Positions 7,714 through 14,710 are shown, counted from the first letter of the stretch. The stretch is 17,141 bases of DNA from an uncultured Prevotellaceae bacterium (GCA_946539475.1 CAMNHM010000052.1:1-17141); one strand, 5' to 3'. Notes: generated from the letters alone by a model not told the origin. Numbers and translations: made by a program.

Positions 7714-8388
7714 ATGGCAGACAATAGCAACATCAACTCCTATAGGCAGCAGCTACGTGAACGCATCGTCGATACGGCGATGCATGCTTTTGCCGAGCAG
7801 GGCATACGCGCAGTAAAAATGGACGACATCGCCCATCTGCTAGGTATTTCCAAGCGTACGCTCTACGAGCTCTACGAGAATAAGGAGGATCTGTTGTATG
7901 CCGGCGTGGAGAAATATCGTGTCAACAAGGAGCAGGAGCTGATCGAAAACGTGTCAAAGTTGAACAACGTCATAGAGATCGTGCTCTATTCCTTTTATAC
8001 GAAGGTCGACGAGTTCAAGACGACTTCACCCATTTTTTATTCCGACCTCGAGCGCTATCCGCACGTGATGGAAATGCTGAAAAAGCAGAAAAGGCACAAT
8101 CGCGACCGACTGATGAGCTTCCTTAGTAGGGGCGTCGAAGAGGGCTTTTTCCGTGATGATGTGAACTTCGACATCGTAGTGCTTCTCTTTGAAGCCATCG
8201 GCCAGCATGTGATGGTACGCCATCTCTACGAGCAATTCAACATTGAGCAGCTGTTCTTCAACATGGTCTTTCCTTCCGTCAGAGGCATCTGTACGGCGCG
8301 TGGCGTGGAATTGCTGGACCAACGCCTGGCCTTGGAGCGTCAGAGAAGGCAGCCGACTGAAGTCGGAGAGCGCAAAGAAAAACAATAA
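7714..8388 (+). CDS. TetR/AcrR-family transcriptional regulator
   Basis: 224 residues. The N-terminal DNA-binding domain spans about 13-60: RERIVDTAMHAFAEQGIRAVKMDDIAHLLGISKRTLYELYENKEDLL, with the helix-turn-helix at about 33-52 and the typical phenylalanine/glycine pattern FAEQGI and TLYELYENKEDL. The remaining helical part (65-205) is the ligand-binding and dimer domain, whose ligand cannot be predicted. The C-terminus is a charged tail rich in R, E, Q and K. It is the first gene of an operon with the SGNH and MBOAT genes and has its own consensus promoter overlapped by a perfect palindrome, so autoregulation is likely. Its TAA stop and the next ATG share one base (TAATG), implying coupled translation. 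It probably controls the envelope genes behind it and may also act on maeB. Confidence 0.92.
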   Translation: MADNSNINSYRQQLRERIVDTAMHAFAEQGIRAVKMDDIAHLLGISKRTLYELYENKEDLLYAGVEKYRVNKEQELIENVSKLNNVIEIVLYSFYTKVDEFKTTSPIFYSDLERYPHVMEMLKKQKRHNRDRLMSFLSRGVEEGFFRDDVNFDIVVLLFEAIGQHVMVRHLYEQFNIEQLFFNMVFPSVRGICTARGVELLDQRLALERQRRQPTEVGERKEKQ

Positions 8389-9893
8389 TGAATCAAGTCG
8401 CACGTACTTTTATTCTTGTCGGACTGATAGTTGCCATTCTGCTGGCACTACATTTCCTGCCTAAACTGAGTGTCGGAGAAACGGACTTGCGACGGGTGAA
8501 TATCCTGAGCGACATCCTGCCCGAGGTGCATGAGGACGACCTTGACGTCATTCCCGTCGTACCCGACGTGCCCAAGCCGATAGTAGCACAGCCTGCACCA
8601 CAGCGCGACACGCTGATAGCCAGCAGCCAGCCGACACAGCCGGCCGACACCAGCCTGCCTCCGATGCCAATGCCCGAGGGCAGCGACAGCGCCGAAGTGC
8701 AGGCCACGGCCCCCGTGGCAACTGTTGACTCGGCGGCGCAGGGAGCACCGATCATACTCGACTATTCCCAGGGACGCCCCGGCGGAATGTATCATTTCTA
8801 TCAGGCTCTTGCCCAGGCTGGTCAGCTAGGACGCCCGGTGCGCGTGGCCTATTATGGCGATTCGTTCATCGAGGGCGACATCTTCACGGCCGACCTGCGT
8901 GAACTTCTGCAGGACGCATTCGGAGGCAATGGAGTAGGGTGGGTAGACTGTGCCAGCCAGGTGCATGGCTTCCGTACCACCGTACAGCACAACTTCAGCG
9001 GAATACACGAATATGAAGTGGTGAAGCGGCCCTTCAGCACAGCCAACCAGGGCATCGCACAGCGTTATTTCACAGCCTCCGAAGGTGCACGTATCACGTA
9101 CAAGGGCGCAAAGGTGCGCCGCCATCTGGCCCAGTGGGACAAGGCCGTCTTCTACCTCCGCACGGGTAGTGGCGTCGTCTTGCGCACCACGCTCAATGGC
9201 GATACGACTGTCGTCGACAGCGTGGGCGCTTCCCAGAACCTGCAGGCCATCGTGCGTACGGCAGGCTTCGCCCCTGGCGACTCGCTGCAGCGGGCGCGCA
9301 GCATGAAGAGCGTCAGCTATCAGCTCAGCGGCATCGGCAGCGGGACGCTTTTCTACGGAGTGGCACTGGAGCCGAACGTCGGCGTCGTGGTCGATAATTT
9401 CAGCATGCGAGGATCGGCGGGCTATACACTTTCCAACATTCCTGCCGCCACGCTGGCCCAGTTTGCCGCACAGCGACCCTACGACCTCATCGTGGTGCAC
9501 TACGGACTGAATGTGGCCAACAGCCGACAAGGCAACTACTCCGGCTATACACGACAGATGGGAGAGGCCATCGACCATCTCCGCCGCGCCTATCCGCAGG
9601 CGAGCATACTGGTCGTCAGCATGCCCGACCGCGACCAGCGGACTGATGCCGGACTGAGGACAATGAGGGGCGTGGAGTCGCTCGTGGCCTACCAGCAGCT
9701 CATGGCCAGCGACCATGCCGTCAGCTTCTTCAACCTCTTCGAGGCAATGGGAGGTCGCGAGAGCATGAAGACGCTGGTGGACAAAGGACTGGCCAACAAG
9801 GACTACACGCACATTAACTTCAAGGGCGGGCGCCATCTGGCACGATTGCTCTACGACGGACTGATGGCGGGCTATCACAGCTATTTCCCTTAA
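8388..9893 (+). CDS. Membrane-anchored SGNH/GDSL-type enzyme with inserted beta-domain, probably acting on envelope glycans
   Basis: 501 residues. Residues 7-24 (TFILVGLIVAILLALHFL) form one N-terminal membrane helix, so the rest faces the periplasm. A proline-, aspartate- and threonine-rich linker covers about 45-120. The SGNH fold starts at 150 with VRVAYYGDSFIEGD (S159 nucleophile) and LRELLQDAFGGNGVGWVD. Residues about 195-335 are beta-rich and interrupt the fold; HYGLN supplies N375 and DYTHINFKGG supplies D472 and H475. The order (GDS block, beta insertion, remaining blocks) resembles the peptidoglycan O-acetylesterase Ape1, with its CBM35 insertion, and PatB-like transferases. It may thus add or remove O-acetyl groups on peptidoglycan or a surface polysaccharide. 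The ATG at 8388 overlaps the tetR stop by one base. The MBOAT gene follows after 12 bases, strongly supporting an acyl-transfer role. Confidence 0.85.
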   Translation: MNQVARTFILVGLIVAILLALHFLPKLSVGETDLRRVNILSDILPEVHEDDLDVIPVVPDVPKPIVAQPAPQRDTLIASSQPTQPADTSLPPMPMPEGSDSAEVQATAPVATVDSAAQGAPIILDYSQGRPGGMYHFYQALAQAGQLGRPVRVAYYGDSFIEGDIFTADLRELLQDAFGGNGVGWVDCASQVHGFRTTVQHNFSGIHEYEVVKRPFSTANQGIAQRYFTASEGARITYKGAKVRRHLAQWDKAVFYLRTGSGVVLRTTLNGDTTVVDSVGASQNLQAIVRTAGFAPGDSLQRARSMKSVSYQLSGIGSGTLFYGVALEPNVGVVVDNFSMRGSAGYTLSNIPAATLAQFAAQRPYDLIVVHYGLNVANSRQGNYSGYTRQMGEAIDHLRRAYPQASILVVSMPDRDQRTDAGLRTMRGVESLVAYQQLMASDHAVSFFNLFEAMGGRESMKTLVDKGLANKDYTHINFKGGRHLARLLYDGLMAGYHSYFP

Positions 9894-9905
9894 ATTACTG
9901 AAACG

Positions 9906-11414
9906 ATGATCGACCAGATACTGCAACAACTGACATACAACCCCGACGCTCCGCTGATATTCTCCTCCGGGCTGTTCCTGTTCCTCTTCCTCGGATTCTC
10001 GTTCGTCTACATGCTCCTGCAGCATACGCGTACGTTGAGGCTCATCTTCGTGACCCTCTTCTCCTACTACTTCTACTATAAGTCGAGCGGATTCTACTTC
10101 TTCCTGCTGGCTGTCGTCACAGTGAGCGACTACTTCATAGCGCGAAAGATCAGCGACCTGAAAAGCGGAGCAGAAGGCCAAATCGAAAATCGAAAATCAA
10201 TCAATCGTAAATCACAGTGGCTCGTCGGCTTGTCGCTCGTCATCGATCTGGGGCTGTTGGCATATTTCAAGTACACCAATTTCTTCGCGGGCATGTGGGC
10301 GCAGATGGTCGGAGCGAACTTCCAGCCGTGGGACATCTTCCTGCCTGTGGGCATATCGTTCTTCACTTTCCAGTCGATGTCCTATGTCATCGACGTCTAT
10401 CGTGGCGACCTGAAACCGCTGCCGGCGTTGCTCGACTACGCCTTCTACGTGTCGTTCTTCCCGCAACTCGTGGCAGGGCCCATCGTACGCGCACGCGACT
10501 TCGCTCCGCAGATACGCCGACCGCTGGAGATTACTCAGGAGATGTTTGCCCGGGGCGTGTTTTTCATCATGATAGGACTGTTCAAGAAGGCGGTCATCAG
10601 CGACTATATCTCGCTGAACTTCGTAGACCGCATCTTCGACAACCCCTCGCTCTACAGCGGTGTGGAGAACCTGCTGGGGGCCTACGGCTATGCGATGCAG
10701 ATCTATTGCGACTTCTCAGGCTATAGCGACATGGCCATAGGCATCGCACTGCTGCTGGGATTCCGATTCCCCATGAACTTCAACGCACCCTACACCTCGC
10801 AGAGCATCACCGACTTCTGGCGCCGATGGCACATCTCGCTATCCTCCTGGATTCGCGACTACATCTATATCTCAATGGGTGGCAACCGAAAGGGCAAGCT
10901 GCGCCAGTACGTCAACCTTATCGTCACAATGCTCCTCGGAGGACTGTGGCACGGCGCCAGCCTCAACTTCGTGGCATGGGGAGGCATGCACGGCGTGGCT
11001 CTGGCCGTTCATAAGTGGATGCGCGAGAACGTCTTCCACCACGACAAGCACTACGTCAGCCACGGATGGCGGCGCGTGCTGGCCGTCGTGCTGACGTTCC
11101 ACTTCGTCGTCTTCTGCTGGATATTCTTCCGCAACCATACCTTCGAGGCCTCCTGGACGATGATCAGCAAGATATTCACCGACTTCCATCCCGAACTCTT
11201 CCTACAGGTGGTGGAGGGCTACTGGGCAGTCTTCGCCATGATTCTCTTTGGCTATGTCACCCATTTCGTGCCCGACCGATGGACGGAGGCCTGTGTCGCT
11301 GTCATCAAGCGGGGTGGCGTCTTGCTGGCAGCCCTGCTGATAGCTGCCGTCATCTTCATCGTCATTCAGGTGAAGAGCTCCGAGATACAGCCTTTCATCT
11401 ATTTCCAGTTCTGA
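9906..11414 (+). CDS. MBOAT-family membrane O-acyltransferase, AlgI/PatA-like
   Basis: 502 residues, mostly membrane helices, the usual size for bacterial AlgI, PatA and DltB relatives. Motifs: FFPQLVAGPIVRARDF (184-199), YCDFSGYSDMAIGIALLLGF (267-286), ITDFWRRWHISLSSWIRDYIYI around 301-322, the catalytic GGLWHGASLNFVAWGGMHG (345-363, H349) and the family-typical end PFIYFQF. Such proteins take acyl groups, usually acetyl from acetyl-CoA, and hand them across the inner membrane to a periplasmic SGNH partner. The partner here is the preceding gene, 12 bases upstream. The cytoplasmic loop at residues 85-104 carries a short repeat-encoded stretch (IENRKSINRKS). The acceptor glycan is unknown; peptidoglycan or an exported polysaccharide are the likely options. 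Confidence 0.93.
   Translation: MIDQILQQLTYNPDAPLIFSSGLFLFLFLGFSFVYMLLQHTRTLRLIFVTLFSYYFYYKSSGFYFFLLAVVTVSDYFIARKISDLKSGAEGQIENRKSINRKSQWLVGLSLVIDLGLLAYFKYTNFFAGMWAQMVGANFQPWDIFLPVGISFFTFQSMSYVIDVYRGDLKPLPALLDYAFYVSFFPQLVAGPIVRARDFAPQIRRPLEITQEMFARGVFFIMIGLFKKAVISDYISLNFVDRIFDNPSLYSGVENLLGAYGYAMQIYCDFSGYSDMAIGIALLLGFRFPMNFNAPYTSQSITDFWRRWHISLSSWIRDYIYISMGGNRKGKLRQYVNLIVTMLLGGLWHGASLNFVAWGGMHGVALAVHKWMRENVFHHDKHYVSHGWRRVLAVVLTFHFVVFCWIFFRNHTFEASWTMISKIFTDFHPELFLQVVEGYWAVFAMILFGYVTHFVPDRWTEACVAVIKRGGVLLAALLIAAVIFIVIQVKSSEIQPFIYFQF
10180..10213 (+). repeat. AAATCGA-type short repeat inside the MBOAT gene
   Basis: Two perfect 7-base units, AAATCGA AAATCGA, are followed by AAATCAATCAATCGTAAATC. 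The tract encodes a polar loop between membrane helices. Because the unit is not a multiple of three, gain or loss of one unit would break the reading frame. Confidence 0.5.
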
Positions 11415-11428
11415 CGCCAAGGCTATTC

Positions 11429-11492
11429 CTGTGACATGCATTTGTCCTTTCACTCCCTACGGTAGAACAAGTGCGAAACTGCATTGTCACAG
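11429..11492 (+). terminator. Large bulged inverted repeat after the MBOAT gene, possible terminator or structured RNA
   Basis: The outer stem pairs CTGTGACATGCA (11429-11440) with TGCATTGTCACAG (11480-11492): 12 base pairs with T11484 bulged out. Inside, TTTCACT (11448-11454) can pair with AGTGCGAAA (11470-11478) with a two-base CG bulge, and CTA/TAG (11458-11465) can close a cgg loop. It begins 15 bases after the stop codon. There is no U-run, so it is not a textbook terminator. Confidence 0.45.
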
Positions 11493-11560
11493 AGGCTAAG
11501 AACTAGGCTGACGGGCTGTAGGGTGGTAGCAGGCAATTCGAAAGTATCGTTCACGCCGGG

Positions 11561-11578
11561 AAATTCTCTAGAGAATTT
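11561..11578. repeat. Perfect 18-base palindrome, copy A of an extragenic repeat
   Basis: AAATTCTCTAGAGAATTT is its own reverse complement. It is preceded by CGTTCACGCCGGG, similar to the sequence before copy B, so the repeated element is longer than the palindrome, about 35 bases. Confidence 0.6.
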
Positions 11579-11610
11579 GAGCGTCAGGACTATCCTCACG
11601 CCCCGTAAGT

Positions 11611-11642
11611 GCCGTTCTCACGGCTGAATTCTCTAGAGAATT
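11611..11642. repeat. Hairpin plus 16-base palindrome, copy B of the extragenic repeat
   Basis: GCCGT (11611-11615) and ACGGC (11620-11624) form a five-pair stem around TCTC. It is followed by the perfect palindrome AATTCTCTAGAGAATT (11627-11642), the same core as copy A, 66 bases downstream in the same orientation. Confidence 0.6.
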
Positions 11643-11710
11643 TATCGCCCATTCATATATTTGCCAAAACGAAGTGGTAAGGTTGATGCGCTTCAGGTCG
11701 GTTCTGTCAG

Positions 11711-11838
11711 CCTTATGTCTGCTCGGACTTGCTCGCTTTGCTCTGCAATGACCTTATGTCAACCTTATGTCAACCTCTGACAACCTCAAACAGGTTGCAA
11801 ACCCTTTGTACATCGGCGTTATGTCAACCTGACAACCT
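11711..11838 (+). repeat. Field of degenerate CCTTATGTCAA / GACAACCT repeats
   Basis: CCTTATGTCAA occurs in tandem at 11752-11762 and 11763-11773, followed by CCTCTGACAA (11774-11783). TTATGTCAACCT recurs at 11819-11830, directly followed by GACAACCT (11831-11838), and a partial unit CCTTATGTCT lies at 11711-11720. CAACCT (11781-11786) and AGGTTG (11792-11797) form a small hairpin. Units are 10-11 bases and imperfect. No function is evident. Confidence 0.55.
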
Positions 11839-11842
11839 ATTT

Positions 11843-11874
11843 TTGAAAAATCTCTGGTAAATTGACTTTTTCAA
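11843..11874 (-). terminator. AT-rich hairpin downstream of the GH43 gene, weak terminator candidate
   Basis: TTGAAAAA (11843-11850) and TTTTTCAA (11867-11874) form eight pairs around a 16-base loop, about 40 bases past the GH43 stop on the minus strand. The stem is weak and no clear U-run follows. Confidence 0.3.
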
Positions 11875-11914
11875 TACTGTTTGCAAAACGCTATGCTGTT
11901 TGTGCATCCATATT

Positions 11915-13555
11915 CTACGGCGCAACACGTATCCAGTCGGCTTCCACCCAGCCGCGGTCGCAGGCAGGGTCGCTCTCGGCTGACACAAAGCCAAACTTTG
12001 CGCCTATCCATTTGCCCTCCTTCATCTGGAACTCGTCGCCGCAGTCCTTGAATGTCTTGCCGTCGGCACTGTAGGCGAATCGCAGCTTCGAGTTGTCGAC
12101 GGAGAGGCGCAGGTAGATGTCTTCGTGGATGCCGGGACGGTATTGGGTCTTGTCGACGAGCGTGGGCTTCAGCGTGGCGATGAGGCTTTCTGTCTGCTGG
12201 CGCCCTTTGTCGGCTGCCTGACAGGTCATCTGCAGCAGCTGGAACTCGCTGCCCTGGCGACGGACGACGAGGGCCGAATAGTCGAGGCCCATCATGATGA
12301 GACCGCCGAACTGGCCGTCGGCCTTCGACGTCATGCGCAGCTTAGTGGTGACGGTGAACTTGTCGGCGGGTGTCTTCTGCAGCAGCATGTTGGGCACCTC
12401 CCACAGGTTCTTCCAGCTTTCGGGCAGCTTGTGGGTGTAGATGCGGAAGGTGCCGAAGGCTGTAGGGACGCCGTACTTCTCGTCGTAGTTGGCCTGCCAC
12501 TGCCATTGCTTGCCAAGGGAGGGGGAGTCGAACTCGTCGCTCTCGGCGGGATTGACGACTGTCGTCGACGACGATTGAGGCTTTTTGTAGGTAATGACGG
12601 GCTCGCCCTTCCGTCCCATGATGGGCCAGCCGCTCGTCCAGTCGACGGGCTGCAGGTGGACGACGCGCCCGTAGGCTTCCTTGTCCTGGAAGTGAAGGAA
12701 CCAGTCCTCGCCGTATTTAGTATGCACCCAGCCACCTTGATGAGGGCCGTTGACGATGGTCTTGCCCTGGGCTAGCACCACTTTGTGCTCATAAGGGCCG
12801 TATGGCGATTTCGAACGCATGGCCAGCTGGAAGCCTGTGGGCACACCACCGGCCGGACAGAGAATCCAGTACCAGCCGTCGCGCTTGTAGAACTTGGGAC
12901 CCTCGCAGGTGTGGTTCTCGTTGCCGTTGCCATCAAAGACGATGACGGGTTGGCCGATGGCACGCGTACCGTCGGCACTAAGTTCGCGGACGGTGAGCAC
13001 TGAGGCAAACTTTGCACGTGAGTTCGCCCATCCATTCACGAGGTAACAGCGCCCGTCGTCATCCCAAAGGGGTGTGGTGTCGATGTAGCCCTTGCCTCTG
13101 ATTACGCACACGGGGGCATCCCATTTGCCGGCAGGATCCTTGGTCTTCACCATGTAGACGCCATTATCCGGATCGCCCCAGTAGATGTAATATTCGCCAT
13201 TGTGATAGCGGATGCTGGGGGCCCAGACGCCCGCACCGTGACGGGGTGTGCTGAAATGCTGTTGAAGGGCGTCGTCACCTTCGTAGAGCGATGTCAGGGC
13301 ATGGCCCACGATCTCCCAGTTGACAAGGTCGCGGGAGTGCAGGATGGGCAGGCCGGGAACGCATTGGAAGGAGGATGCCGTCATGTAGTAGTCTTCGCCC
13401 GATGGACCTACGCAGACATCTGGGTCGCTGTAGTCGGCATTGACGACGGGATTGGTGTAGGTGCCGTCGCCGTTGTCGGGACTCCACACCTGTGACTTGT
13501 ACTGGGCATGTGCTGCCAGGGGAAGTGCGGCTAGCACGAGAAGCAATTTCTTCAT
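11915..13555 (-). CDS. Secreted glycoside hydrolase family 43 enzyme (beta-xylosidase / alpha-L-arabinofuranosidase type)
   Basis: 546 residues. MKKLLLVLAALPLAAHAQ is a signal peptide with an AHA-Q cleavage site. The five-bladed propeller covers about 25-325. The three GH43 acids are visible: base D44 in NADYSDPDV, the pKa-modulating D159 in KGYIDTTPLWDDDG and acid E218 in HTCEGPKFYK. WAPSIRYHNGEYYIYWG (111-127) is also typical. Residues about 335-546 form a concanavalin-like C-terminal sandwich of the beta-xylosidase C2 type (SDEFDSPSLGKQWQW to GWVEADWIRV). Such enzymes release xylose or arabinose from plant hemicellulose oligomers; the exact specificity is not readable. Its ATG overlaps the upstream ATP-grasp gene's stop as ATGA, so it depends on that gene's promoter. 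No SusC/SusD pair or sensor is nearby, so it is not within a recognisable polysaccharide-utilisation locus in this window. Confidence 0.93.
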   Translation of the reverse strand: MKKLLLVLAALPLAAHAQYKSQVWSPDNGDGTYTNPVVNADYSDPDVCVGPSGEDYYMTASSFQCVPGLPILHSRDLVNWEIVGHALTSLYEGDDALQQHFSTPRHGAGVWAPSIRYHNGEYYIYWGDPDNGVYMVKTKDPAGKWDAPVCVIRGKGYIDTTPLWDDDGRCYLVNGWANSRAKFASVLTVRELSADGTRAIGQPVIVFDGNGNENHTCEGPKFYKRDGWYWILCPAGGVPTGFQLAMRSKSPYGPYEHKVVLAQGKTIVNGPHQGGWVHTKYGEDWFLHFQDKEAYGRVVHLQPVDWTSGWPIMGRKGEPVITYKKPQSSSTTVVNPAESDEFDSPSLGKQWQWQANYDEKYGVPTAFGTFRIYTHKLPESWKNLWEVPNMLLQKTPADKFTVTTKLRMTSKADGQFGGLIMMGLDYSALVVRRQGSEFQLLQMTCQAADKGRQQTESLIATLKPTLVDKTQYRPGIHEDIYLRLSVDNSKLRFAYSADGKTFKDCGDEFQMKEGKWIGAKFGFVSAESDPACDRGWVEADWIRVAP

Positions 13556-14640
13556 AGTCGTTTAATTCGCAGTTTGTAGTTGTTGTTATTATAGTCTATA
13601 TGCATGGCTCGCAGCAGCTCGTTGTCGTTCTCGGGGTTGAGCAGAGGCTGCAGTGCCAAGGCAACGTGACCCATCGTGCGGCGAAGGTTGACCTCTACGC
13701 AGGGGTGCAGTATGTTGGAGCCTTGGCTGCCGTCGGCTGCAACTATCATCATGTCGATACCGAATGGGCCGCGATACTTGCCGCGAAGGAAGTCTCCCAG
13801 ATAGGTGCAGATATTCTGCTGCACGTGGTCGATGAGCTCGATTGGAATATACCTGTTGAGCTGTTCCCGCTTGGCCTGCTCCGTGGCTATGAGGTTGCCC
13901 GTGTAGGCACCGTTGGAGGTGTGGAAAAGCGACAGTCCTTCGAAGCTCACGGAGCCCTGCCCGTCGGACGTGAACTCCATGCCGAAGTCCTTTACCTTAT
14001 TATAATAGGGCTCTGTCATCACTGTGCCCTGTGCCGAGAGCGTGTTTCTCAACCAGCCGGAGAAGGAGGGCGACTGAAGGACATCCTCGCTGCTGAGGAA
14101 ACGGACGCCACGCCCGCTGCTGCTCCAGGGGGCTTTTACTACCAGCCTGCCGTAGGACTTCAGCAGTTCGTGGACCTCGTCGGTGGAGCTGCACTCGAAT
14201 GCTTCGCCCGCCATGCCGGGCTCCTTGATCGTCGTAAGGAGCTGGGCAGCAGTACGGCGATGCGACAGCTGACGGATGACTTCGATCTCTTGCGGACTGG
14301 GCAGGCAACCCTCGTCGACACCCATCTCCGTAAGCGACCTGCGCACAGCGGCGTCCCATCCCCACGGCTCAACGTGCGTCACCTGATCCATCCACTTACG
14401 ATCGTCAGATGAGGACGGGACGTTGCTGATGAACCGCCTGGTGTTCACTTTCATGAAGCGCGTGCCGCGGATGGCCTTCTCAAGATTTTCGACAAGAACC
14501 AGGTCGCCCTTGTCGGCATAGAGGGCCGGGAGCCACCCCAGGTCGTAGCGAAGTTGACGGCCTGCATGGGGGGCCGTGAAGTTCTTAAGACCGCTGGCCA
14601 GCGCAATGTCATGCTCAGGATTGAAGATGTGTAACGTCAT
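13552..14640 (-). CDS. ATP-grasp-like protein of unknown substrate, conserved Bacteroidales type
   Basis: 362 residues, no signal peptide, so cytosolic. The N-terminus MTLHIFNPEHDIALASG contains a striking NPEHDIALASG segment, and FTAPHAGRQLRYDLG follows. The middle and C-terminal parts look like an ATP-grasp ligase: RLVVKAPWSSSGRGVRFL (165-182; lysine and glycine-rich loop that would hold ATP phosphates), TVMTEPYYNKVKDFGMEF (206-223) with E210, GPFGIDMMIV (291-300) with D296, and CVEVNLRRTMG (314-324) with E317 and N319 as expected metal ligands. ATP-grasp enzymes join a carboxylate to an amine or thiol through an acyl-phosphate; neither partner can be named here. I recognise the protein as a Bacteroidales conserved hypothetical, with no assigned role known to me. 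It overlaps the GH43 start by four bases. A TAACTTTG box lies 20 bases upstream of its ATG. Confidence 0.7.
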   Translation of the reverse strand: MTLHIFNPEHDIALASGLKNFTAPHAGRQLRYDLGWLPALYADKGDLVLVENLEKAIRGTRFMKVNTRRFISNVPSSSDDRKWMDQVTHVEPWGWDAAVRRSLTEMGVDEGCLPSPQEIEVIRQLSHRRTAAQLLTTIKEPGMAGEAFECSSTDEVHELLKSYGRLVVKAPWSSSGRGVRFLSSEDVLQSPSFSGWLRNTLSAQGTVMTEPYYNKVKDFGMEFTSDGQGSVSFEGLSLFHTSNGAYTGNLIATEQAKREQLNRYIPIELIDHVQQNICTYLGDFLRGKYRGPFGIDMMIVAADGSQGSNILHPCVEVNLRRTMGHVALALQPLLNPENDNELLRAMHIDYNNNNYKLRIKRL

Positions 14641-14659
14641 GTTTCTTGCTATTTGTCGG

Positions 14660-14667
14660 CAAAGTTA
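14660..14667 (-). promoter_or_regulatory. Promoter -7 box of the ATP-grasp/GH43 operon
   Basis: On the minus strand this reads TAACTTTG followed by C, 19 bases before the ATG at 14640. No convincing TTTG lies 19-21 bases upstream, so only the -7 element is supported. Confidence 0.55.
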
Positions 14668-14710
14668 GTGAAAAAAGTCGATATCTTTCTTCTTTTTCAA
14701 TTTTTTTATG

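Larger units (their letters stand above)
11415..11914. other. 500-base gene-free, repeat-rich spacer between two operons that end towards each other
   Basis: No credible gene is seen on either strand. It lies between the MBOAT stop and the stop of the opposing GH43 gene, so it should hold terminators for both. From left to right it contains a large inverted repeat, two copies of an AATTCTCTAGAGAATT palindrome, a GTCAACCT-type repeat field, and an AT-rich hairpin near the GH43 end; each is listed separately. Confidence 0.7.

Noticed and set aside
8826..10181. 451-codon minus-strand open frame
   Set aside because: It crosses the SGNH and MBOAT genes, both of which carry clear catalytic motifs; the minus-strand protein is E/V/H-rich and resembles nothing known.
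11429..11492. Possible integron attC recombination site
   Set aside because: A bulged stem is present, but the RYYYAAC/GTTRRRY core boxes are not, and no integrase or cassette-like gene is nearby.
11711..11838. Possible CRISPR array
   Set aside because: Units are only 10-11 bases, imperfect and contiguous or irregularly spaced; no 24-40-base direct repeats, uniform spacers or cas genes are present.
11915..14640. Polysaccharide-utilisation locus around GH43
   Set aside because: No SusC/SusD-like genes, hybrid two-component sensor, ECF sigma/anti-sigma pair or further glycosidases occur in the window.
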